From an uncultured Lachnospiraceae bacterium (lineage in GTDB: Bacteria > Bacillota > Clostridia > Lachnospirales > Lachnospiraceae), in assembly GCA_902778165.1 (NCBI GenBank), contig CACYWQ010000003.1, forward strand, positions 1 to 64,000: a stretch of 64,000 bases of DNA. Reading direction: 5' to 3'. Made by a program: the position numbers and the translations under genes. A model generated the notes under the pieces. The model made no database searches and was not told where the DNA came from. It was given only the letters and a program-made list of their open reading frames with translations. This document shows, piece after piece, positions 57,501 to 64,000 of this stretch (positions within the stretch are counted from its first letter, which is position 1; each line of letters opens with the position of its first letter).

Positions 57501-58055
57501 TTAGAGCATTTCCTCATCATATACGGCTCTGACACCGCCGATGAACTTAGGTCTTACTCTTGCTGCAAGCACATGCGCTTCACCCACATGCTTATGCTCG
57601 GGTCTTAGCGGAACTGCCACCTTCTTAAGATGCATTCCAACCAGCGTATCTCCTATATCTATGCCCGCATCGGCTCTGATCTCTTCGAGTGCCACGGGAT
57701 GCTTAAATGTCTTATATGCCGCTGTTGCAAATGAACCGCCCGCCTTGGGCTGTGGAACAACGTTGACATATTCAGCACCGGGAACAGCCTCTTTTTCAAT
57801 AATAAGCGCCCTGTTAAGATGCTCGCAGCACTGAGCCGCAAGATATACACCGCGCTCGTTAACGGCCTTATAGATTCCGTTAAATACGGCTGCCGCCACC
57901 TCAGGCTTAGAATCCGTGCCTATTCTCTTACCGCACACCTCTGATGAAGAACAGCCTACGACAAGAATCTGTCCCTTAGTAAGTTTGGCCTTCTCGCATA
58001 CTTCTGTAGCAACATCATATGCTTCCTTCTCTATCTCTTTGTATTCACTGCTCAT
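57501..58055 (-). CDS. TIGR01440/YwlG family protein (DUF436)
   Basis: 184 residues from the ATG at 58055, with GAGGTGAC upstream; a GTG 9 bases earlier overlaps the site. Motifs: GQILVVGCSSSEVCGKRIGTDS, LAAQCCEHLNRALIIEKE, VNVVPQPKAGGSFATAAY, ADAGIDIGDTLVGMHLKKVAVPLR. This is the conserved family TIGR01440 (B. subtilis YwlG); its biochemical function is unknown. It is monocistronic between the EAL gene and thrS. Confidence 0.85.
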   Translation of the reverse strand: MSSEYKEIEKEAYDVATEVCEKAKLTKGQILVVGCSSSEVCGKRIGTDSKPEVAAAVFNGIYKAVNERGVYLAAQCCEHLNRALIIEKEAVPGAEYVNVVPQPKAGGSFATAAYKTFKHPVALEEIRADAGIDIGDTLVGMHLKKVAVPLRPEHKHVGEAHVLAARVRPKFIGGVRAVYDEEML

Positions 58056-58183
58056 ATATGTCACCTCGATTTCTGTCCATACATTCTAGCACACTTTCTC
58101 CGTATAAAAAAGTCGGAATGCCGCACAAACCGACATTCCAATAGAAAGCTTAGCAGGGGAATTGTTATGTGTTAGACAAATCT

Positions 58184-60088
58184 TTAAATAATTTTCGGAA
58201 AAACACTTGCAGGGACAGGCTTCGAATAATAATATCCCTGAAGAAGATCACATCCGATGCTCTTCATGGTGTTTATCATGTTTTCATCCTCAATCCCTTC
58301 AGCAGTAATGGAAAATCCCATATTTTTAAAGGCCAGTATCATGTTCGGAAGAATGTCATCGGGTTCCCTGCAATAGTCCCAGACAATGCTCATATCAAGC
58401 TTAACGTTGATAAAAGGACATTTCTTAAGCCTTGATAAGTTGGAATACCCGGTGCCGTAATCATCAAGTACGAATAAAAATCCCTTCTCTCCCATGGCCT
58501 TTATCTGCTTTTGCAGGAACCGGTCATCGATCATGGATTCCTCAGTGATCTCAAGATGCACTGAGTTTGGATCTATACCGTATTTATTTATAATTGATAA
58601 AAAACGCTCATCCAGATCGGTACATAAGAACTGCAATGGTGATAAGTTGACATTGATCCATTCTATCCCCATTTTTTCAATAGGATTTTCTTTTATAAAT
58701 TTGCAGGTTCTGTCAAAAACAAGCTCACCAAGCCTGTTGATTCGTCCGCTGTTCTCGGCCACCGGAATGAAGAGTCCGGGAGGAATTATGTTCCCTTCGG
58801 TATCCCTTATCCTTGATAGGGCCTCAGCTCCTATGATCCTTCCCGTTTTTGCATCGACGATAGGCTGAAGATAAAGTTCAAAACCATCATTTCCAAGGGC
58901 ATTTTCGATGCATTGTCTTACACCTCTCTCGGTTTCGGTACGTTTAATATCCTCTTCCGTAACAGTGAGAGGCTCTTCTGTCTCCGCCCGTCCGATAGAT
59001 TCAAGTGCCTTTAACATGGTGCTTAGAAGGATCTCCGAAGAATAATTCCCGGTAATATTGTCAAATGTAGCACAGCCGGCTGAAAGATACAGTTCAGTCG
59101 AGTGGGATTTCCAGGGATGATCGAACCTTTCCGTAATTGTTTTTGCTTCTTCCCGGAAATCTCTTCCCGGTTGATCAAGAACGATAAATCTACCCTTTCT
59201 GCAATAAAACAGAATTCCTTTAGGGGAAATCCGTTTCAGATATTTCGCTATCATGACAAGCCCCTCTTCCATCTGCGACGATTCGTAGAGATCCCGCATT
59301 TCATGATAGTTGCGGATAACAACTCCAAAAGGCGTAAGCTTAAGCCTGCCTGTGTTTTCCTCAAGATATTTACTTAAGGCCGGCCTGTTAAATGCAGTTC
59401 CCCTAAGGTCAAGGTGGAAATCAGGATTGCCAAACGCAAGGAATACGATTAGGATTGCGATCAGGATAAGAGTATCCATGATCAGATATTTAGGCAGGGT
59501 AAGTCTTATGATCAGAGCCGCAAATATGAGCAGATTATAGATGAGTATCCCGTATCTCTCACGTCTTCTTCCAAGTGTCCGGCCATACATAACCACAGCA
59601 ATAAAAGCCAATAACACATAGAAGAATCCGCACACATACAGGAAATTATATAAATTTCCGGAATGATATCCTGTTTCGTTTATGTAAAATATTACGTAAG
59701 GAAAATCAGCCGAACCTATGAATATTGAAATGACAGAAATAAACACTCCGGCAAATAAGGGCAGTCTTATAAGTTTTTTAAAAAGCTTTCCTTCCTGCAG
59801 AGAATCCCTCAATACGATGATCGAAAACAGATACATAATATACGCCCGATCGAAAAAGGCGACAAAATAAAGCATATTGAGTACTTTTATATAGATAATA
59901 CTGTATGCGGCACAGTCATTATCCACCATTGTGGCCAATATATCGAGGATTATGATCAGTGCCTCTATGACGATCATATGTATAAAGACAATACTTCTTC
60001 TGACCGGCAGTCTGGGTCTCGAAAAGTAAAATACCAGGATTATCGCCAATATGGATAAGGTTGGAAATTCGAAACTATAGTTCCACAT
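58184..60088 (-). CDS. Membrane EAL-domain c-di-GMP phosphodiesterase
   Basis: 634 residues. Seven or so hydrophobic helices lie in about 8-215. A degenerate GGDEF-like region follows (about 235-370). The EAL domain (about 390-634) has the catalytic signatures: GAEALSR, NVNLSPLQF, HLEITEES, LDDYGTGYSNLSRL, NVKLDMSIV, ITAEGIED and LQGYYYSKP. These suggest an active phosphodiesterase that removes c-di-GMP. The membrane helices probably sense an unknown signal. PilB-type ATPases and type IV pili are frequent c-di-GMP targets, so a link to the pilus operon is an inference. The last residues are PKII. Confidence 0.85.
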   Translation of the reverse strand: MWNYSFEFPTLSILAIILVFYFSRPRLPVRRSIVFIHMIVIEALIIILDILATMVDNDCAAYSIIYIKVLNMLYFVAFFDRAYIMYLFSIIVLRDSLQEGKLFKKLIRLPLFAGVFISVISIFIGSADFPYVIFYINETGYHSGNLYNFLYVCGFFYVLLAFIAVVMYGRTLGRRRERYGILIYNLLIFAALIIRLTLPKYLIMDTLILIAILIVFLAFGNPDFHLDLRGTAFNRPALSKYLEENTGRLKLTPFGVVIRNYHEMRDLYESSQMEEGLVMIAKYLKRISPKGILFYCRKGRFIVLDQPGRDFREEAKTITERFDHPWKSHSTELYLSAGCATFDNITGNYSSEILLSTMLKALESIGRAETEEPLTVTEEDIKRTETERGVRQCIENALGNDGFELYLQPIVDAKTGRIIGAEALSRIRDTEGNIIPPGLFIPVAENSGRINRLGELVFDRTCKFIKENPIEKMGIEWINVNLSPLQFLCTDLDERFLSIINKYGIDPNSVHLEITEESMIDDRFLQKQIKAMGEKGFLFVLDDYGTGYSNLSRLKKCPFINVKLDMSIVWDYCREPDDILPNMILAFKNMGFSITAEGIEDENMINTMKSIGCDLLQGYYYSKPVPASVFPKII

Positions 60089-60326
60089 AATCGGCCCTCA
60101 TATAATGCTCACTGTTTTCCTGCTATAGAAGCTGTGTTATCCCATTATACCATTTATATATCTTATTAACCATCAAACACTTGTTTTAGGGAAAACACAG
60201 GCTGTTTTTGACGCATTATAACCACCCAAAAGTGGAACATGTGGAACATTTGGGGAACTTCGATTTTCTCAAAAGTAAAAAAGCCCGGAAAACCGCGTAA
60301 AATCGGTATTCCGAACTTTGCCAAAG

Positions 60327-60397
60327 CAGGGGATGAGAGAATCGAACTCCCACCAAAGGTTTTGGAGACCCCTATCATACCATTTGACCAATCCCCT
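60327..60397 (-). tRNA. tRNA-Trp(CCA)
   Basis: 71 nt. AGGGGAT acceptor pairs with ATCCCCT, anticodon loop CTCCAAA in a GGGGT/ACCTT stem, T-loop TTCGATT, discriminator G. No CCA encoded. The region 60089-60326 holds a GTGGAACAT tandem pair (60233-60251) and a TATAAT, perhaps the EAL gene promoter, nothing else. Confidence 0.92.
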
Positions 60398-60488
60398 ATT
60401 TATTGGGCTTCTCGCCAACGTTTAAGATTATAACAAAAGTATTTGGTTTAAGCAATAGTATTTTTACTTTCGGCCTCTTTTTGTCTGT

Positions 60489-61859
60489 CTATATAAGTTC
60501 AAGGGCATCTACGATACTCTTAACACCCAGTAACTCTATGCCTTTAATCTCCCTTGCAGATTCAAGACTGGCCGCAGGAAGAATGCACTTAGAGAAGCCG
60601 AGTTTCTTGGCTTCCGCCACTCTGATCGCAGCATTGCTAACAGCCCTTACTTCACCGCTTAAGCCTATCTCTCCGAATGCGATTACACTATCATCAACAG
60701 CCTTATTACGAAAACTTGATACTACGGCAAGTACTACAGCCAGATCTATTGCAGGTTCTGATATCTTAAGTCCGCCTGCTATATTGACATATGCATCGAA
60801 GTCACCGATCTTCATATCCAGTCGTTTCTCAAGGACTGCCATCAGAAGATTGAGTCTGTTCGTATCACTTCCCGCACTCTGTCTTCTGGGGAATCCGAAG
60901 TTTGTTCTTGAAACAAGCGCCTGTATCTCTATAAGTATCGGCCTTGTACCTTCAATAGCACATGACACGACAGCTCCGCTGGCTCCGACAGGTCGCCCTG
61001 AGAGCATGTATTCTGACGGGTTCGGAACTTCTATGAGTCCCTCGTTTTTCATTTCAAAGACACCCATCTCGTTGGTCGAACCGAATCTGTTCTTAACACC
61101 CCGAAGGATTCTGTAAGAAGCATGTCTGTCACCTTCGAAATAAAGCACGGTATCCACCATGTGTTCAAGCACTCTCGGGCCTGCAACCGTGCCCTCCTTG
61201 GTGACATGGCCCACGATGAATACAGATACGTTCCGCTCCTTAGCCATCTTCATAAGCATGGCTGTGGCTTCTCTTACCTGCGATACACTGCCTGCTGCCG
61301 CATCCAGAGCATCACTGTACATTGTCTGAATCGAATCGATCACGACCACCTTGGCGCCGCTTCGCTTAACCTGATCAACGATATTCTCAAGGTTGGTCTC
61401 ACAGAGTAACTTAAGGTGCTCATTCATCTGTCCAATCCTGACAGCGCGCAACTTAATCTGTCTTAGGCTTTCCTCACCTGAGATGTATAATACCTCTATT
61501 CCTTTGTCCGAGAGATTCTTGCAGACCTGCAGAAGCAGGGTAGATTTGCCTATTCCGGGATCTCCGCCCACAAGTGTAAGCGACCCCGATACAATACCGC
61601 CGCCTAACACTCTGTCAAGTTCCCCTATGCCTATGCATATCCTGTTATCATCGTCTAAGGATATCTCTGATACCGTTACGGGAGCAGAATCGCCCTCGGA
61701 TCTGCGAATGCCCGATGGACGGCTGTTCCTCTTAGTATCAACCTTCTCCTCGACCATAGTATTCCACGCTTTGCATGCGGGACACTGACCCACCCACTTG
61801 GATGACTCATAGCCGCATTCATTGCAGAAGAATACGCTTCTTATATTGCTTTTTGCCAT
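60489..61859 (-). CDS. radA: DNA repair protein RadA
   Basis: 456 residues. The N-terminal C4 zinc finger FFCNECGYESSKWVGQCPACKAW is followed by Walker A GGDPGIGKSTLL (about 96), ILYISGEES-type strand VLYISGEESLRQIKLRA, and the RadA-specific KNRFGSTNE (about 253). The last 130 residues form the Lon-protease-like domain (GGLKISEPAIDLAVVLAVVSSF). RadA promotes branch migration in recombinational repair and natural transformation. It is 2 bp downstream of the 135-residue gene. Confidence 0.95.
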   Translation of the reverse strand: MAKSNIRSVFFCNECGYESSKWVGQCPACKAWNTMVEEKVDTKRNSRPSGIRRSEGDSAPVTVSEISLDDDNRICIGIGELDRVLGGGIVSGSLTLVGGDPGIGKSTLLLQVCKNLSDKGIEVLYISGEESLRQIKLRAVRIGQMNEHLKLLCETNLENIVDQVKRSGAKVVVIDSIQTMYSDALDAAAGSVSQVREATAMLMKMAKERNVSVFIVGHVTKEGTVAGPRVLEHMVDTVLYFEGDRHASYRILRGVKNRFGSTNEMGVFEMKNEGLIEVPNPSEYMLSGRPVGASGAVVSCAIEGTRPILIEIQALVSRTNFGFPRRQSAGSDTNRLNLLMAVLEKRLDMKIGDFDAYVNIAGGLKISEPAIDLAVVLAVVSSFRNKAVDDSVIAFGEIGLSGEVRAVSNAAIRVAEAKKLGFSKCILPAASLESAREIKGIELLGVKSIVDALELI

Positions 61860-61861
61860 TG

Positions 61862-62269
61862 TTATCCGCGCTTAATGCTTACTTCAACGGGTGCATTTCC
61901 AAGCTCCACATTGAAGCTTAACTTACCACCCATACCTGTCTTCATCTTGCCGGCGCTGACACCTCCGACTATCACTTCATAGTCGACTTCTTCCTCAAGA
62001 CCTACAGTGATCTGAGCATCCTCGCTGCCTTCAGCCTTGAAGTTGACACCCTGATCAGACTCAGCAAAATGATATACACTTGTGCCCGGCACAGACTCAT
62101 ATACGAGCATACCGTTCTTCTCAAGCTTGGTCATGGGCTTGTAGGTCTTAACCTTCATTAAGTCCCCGCCGTACTTAAAATCCTCAAGCTTAGCCTTCTC
62201 ACTAAGTTCATGGTTGCCGAAGCTTAAGCTTCCGTCCTGTTCCACACGCAATAATTCACTTACTGCCAT
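61862..62269 (-). CDS. Conserved hypothetical protein (135 residues)
   Basis: The product has the pattern MAVSELLRVEQDGSLSFGNHEL, then KAKLEDFKYGGDLMKVKTYKPMTKLEKNGMLVYESVPGTSVYHF and ending VGGVSAGKMKTGMGGKLSFNVEL. It is a small beta-rich protein, cytoplasmic, sometimes annotated loosely as endosialidase in Lachnospiraceae although no catalytic motif is visible. The gap to radA is 2 bp and to clpC 23 bp, which suggests co-transcription. Confidence 0.55.
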   Translation of the reverse strand: MAVSELLRVEQDGSLSFGNHELSEKAKLEDFKYGGDLMKVKTYKPMTKLEKNGMLVYESVPGTSVYHFAESDQGVNFKAEGSEDAQITVGLEEEVDYEVIVGGVSAGKMKTGMGGKLSFNVELGNAPVEVSIKRG

Positions 62270-62292
62270 CTTGGTAATCCTCCATGTGATAT

Positions 62293-64000
62293 CTATTTAG
62301 TCTTATTTACCTTAAATACAATCTTCTTATCCTTAACGCCTACCGTTACCTTATCGCCGGGTATTACCCGCTTGCATAGTATCTCTTCTGCAAGTTTATC
62401 TTCGATCTCCGTCTGAATGGCTCTCTTAAGAGGACGCGCACCCATCTTAAGATTAGAGAAATTATCAACTAAATACTTCTTAACCGAAGCACTAAGCGTA
62501 AGAGATATATCCATCTGTTCCTTGCATCTTGCGCTTAAGTTGGCTGCAAGCAGGGTAACAATGGACATCATATCTTCCTTGGTAAGGGCATGGAACACCA
62601 TTATCTCATCGATACGGTTAAGGAATTCAGGCTTAAACATCCTCTTGACCTCGTCCATTACGCCGTTTTTCATGCGATCATAATCTTTGTTGTTATCCTT
62701 GGATGTCTCAAATCCTAAGTTTTTAGGTTCCACTATCCTCATGGCACCTGCATTGGATGTCATGATAATAACCGTATTCTTAAAGCTTACCTTGCGTCCC
62801 TTGGCATCCGTAATATGTCCGTCATCAAGTACCTGTAACAGTACATTGAATACATCCGGATGTGCCTTCTCTATCTCGTCAAACAGTACAACGCTGTATG
62901 GATTGCGCCTTACCTTCTCGGATAACTGACCACCGTCTTCAAATCCCACATATCCCGGAGGTGAACCAATCATCTTGGATACGGTATGACTCTCCATGTA
63001 TTCGGACATGTCGACTCTTATAAGTGCATTCTCAGAGCCGAACATCGCCTCTGCCAATGCCTTACTAAGCTCGGTCTTACCTACGCCTGTAGGTCCTAAG
63101 AATAAGAAAGAACCTATCGGGCGCTTGGGGTCCTGAAGTCCCACTCTGCCTCTTCTCATGGCCTTAGAGAGAGCTTCAACCGCCTCATTCTGGCCTATTA
63201 CACGCTTATGTAAGATGCTTTCAAGCTTCATAAGCCTTGCGGACTCCTTCTCATTAAGCTTGGATACCGGAATCTTGGTCCACATAGCTACAACCGAAGC
63301 AATAGCATCTTCATTAACTATATACTGCTTCTTTGATGCGCTCTTAGCTTCCCTGGTACGCATCTTATTAAGCTTCTCAATAAGCTTATCTTCCTGTCTC
63401 TTAAGCTCACCCGCCTGAGTGAATGCCTCTATCTTAATAGAGCGTTCTATCTGCTTATCAAGCTTGCTTATCTCGGCTTCAAGTTCACCTATCTTAGACT
63501 GCTTAACAGGCGCATTAAGTCGTATGGCACTTGCAGCCTCATCAATAAGGTCTATTGCCTTATCAGGAAGATTTCTGTCATTGATATATCTTGATGATAA
63601 TCTTACGGCAGCATCTATGGCTTCATCCGTAATTGTTACCTTATGATGCTCTTCGTATTTATGCGCGATACCCTTAAGGATTCTGATAGCCTCTTCTTCT
63701 GTAGGCTCAGCCACATCTACGGGCTGGAATCTTCTCTCAAGAGCCGCATCCTTCTCAACATACTTACGGTACTCACCTATGGTGGTAGCACCTATAAGCT
63801 GTATCTCTCCTCTTGCAAGGGAAGGTTTGAGTATATTGGATGCATCTATTGCACCCTCAGCTCCGCCGGCACCGATAAGAGTATGAATCTCATCTAAGAA
63901 TAAAATGATATTGCCCGCTTCAATGACTTCTTTCATCACCTTCTTGATGCGCTCTTCGAATTCACCTCTGTACTTACTTCCGGCTACCATTCCCGATAAA
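62293..64000 (-). CDS. clpC: ClpC-type AAA+ unfoldase, C-terminal part (runs off window)
   Basis: The frame enters the window at its upper end ([20 protein letters not shown]) and stops at 62293. Seen are the rest of AAA-1 ([20 protein letters not shown] as Walker [22 protein letters not shown]), the middle UVR-type coiled coil, AAA-2 (Walker [11 protein letters not shown], Walker [21 protein letters not shown]) and the ClpB-D2-small domain ([22 protein letters not shown]). ClpC works with ClpP and adaptors in proteolysis. The N-terminal repeat domain lies outside the window. Confidence 0.93.
   Translation of the reverse strand, partial: LSGMVAGSKYRGEFEERIKKVMKEVIEAGNIILFLDEIHTLIGAGGAEGAIDASNILKPSLARGEIQLIGATTIGEYRKYVEKDAALERRFQPVDVAEPTEEEAIRILKGIAHKYEEHHKVTITDEAIDAAVRLSSRYINDRNLPDKAIDLIDEAASAIRLNAPVKQSKIGELEAEISKLDKQIERSIKIEAFTQAGELKRQEDKLIEKLNKMRTREAKSASKKQYIVNEDAIASVVAMWTKIPVSKLNEKESARLMKLESILHKRVIGQNEAVEALSKAMRRGRVGLQDPKRPIGSFLFLGPTGVGKTELSKALAEAMFGSENALIRVDMSEYMESHTVSKMIGSPPGYVGFEDGGQLSEKVRRNPYSVVLFDEIEKAHPDVFNVLLQVLDDGHITDAKGRKVSFKNTVIIMTSNAGAMRIVEPKNLGFETSKDNNKDYDRMKNGVMDEVKRMFKPEFLNRIDEIMVFHALTKEDMMSIVTLLAANLSARCKEQMDISLTLSASVKKYLVDNFSNLKMGARPLKRAIQTEIEDKLAEEILCKRVIPGDKVTVGVKDKKIVFKVNKTK

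Noticed and set aside
60166..60378. 70-codon ORF overlapping tRNA-Trp
   Set aside because: It runs through a tRNA and has no ribosome site.

Overview
The window looks like a chromosomal segment of a motile or formerly motile anaerobic member of the Lachnospiraceae (Clostridia). Moderate to low GC, strong AGGAGG-type ribosome sites, TTGACA/TATAAT promoters, a T-box in front of thrS, an RNase Y gene, GAACNNNNGTTC LexA boxes on recA and a Gram-positive type IV pilus operon all fit. The family assignment is an inference from gene content. Almost everything is on the minus strand; the only plus-strand genes I support are a small zinc-ribbon protein (20288-20545) and a hydrophobic micro-peptide (53226-53312).

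Layout. 1-5.9 kb: a transposase start at the edge, a FliD-like protein, a DUF2974 hydrolase-like protein with a MORN-type membrane protein, xerD, and a class I aminotransferase with a palindromic operator. 5.9-15 kb: housekeeping and information genes (rny, recX-recA, cinA, pgsA, rimO, rpoZ, gmk, yicC). 15.1-16.8 kb: a cassette between yicC and rqcH holding a PD-(D/E)XK nuclease-fold gene, an array of four evenly spaced inverted repeats, and a 127-bp perfect-arm palindrome. 16.8-22.7 kb: rqcH, a GH51 arabinofuranosidase, the small zinc-ribbon gene, mscL, and a membrane protein plus DUF4230 pair. 22.8-43.4 kb: one about 20-kb type IV pilus operon (InlB-repeat prepilin, pilB, pilC, pilA, pilD, a pilM-pilN fusion, pilO-like, four large or minor prepilins, and a 1608-residue DUF5057 surface protein). 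No secretin and no PilT are present in the window.

43.5-49.9 kb is an accessory island. It holds an AlkP-superfamily membrane protein, a HicB antitoxin whose hicA is reduced to 23 codons, an Rpn/YhgA-like nuclease gene, a BrnA antitoxin whose brnT lacks its 5' part, a fragment of a second Rpn gene, and a type III toxin-antitoxin locus. The last has a 51-nt RNA repeat in two copies with covarying hairpins, then a terminator, then a ToxN/AbiQ-type toxin gene. These modules are separated by homologous intergenic cassettes of about 170-340 bp carrying a terminator, a GACAGTTCGCCCCGAG motif and a TTGCAC-17-TATATT promoter. An orphan pilin follows at 49.9 kb, so the island may have been inserted within a pilus locus.

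50.6-64 kb: an SMR transporter pair, a CapA-type lipoprotein, a candidate type I toxin with sequestered ribosome site and antisense promoter, tRNA-Met and tRNA-Val, infC-rpmI-rplT with an AUU start and leader attenuator, thrS with T-box, a TIGR01440 protein, a membrane EAL phosphodiesterase, tRNA-Trp, radA, a conserved hypothetical and the 3' part of clpC.

The most interesting observations are the type III toxin-antitoxin locus and the cassette-separated island with its disabled toxins, the nuclease-gene/palindrome-array cassette at 15.2-16.8 kb, and the candidate type I toxin at 53.2 kb. All calls were made by eye from the sequence; no database search was run.
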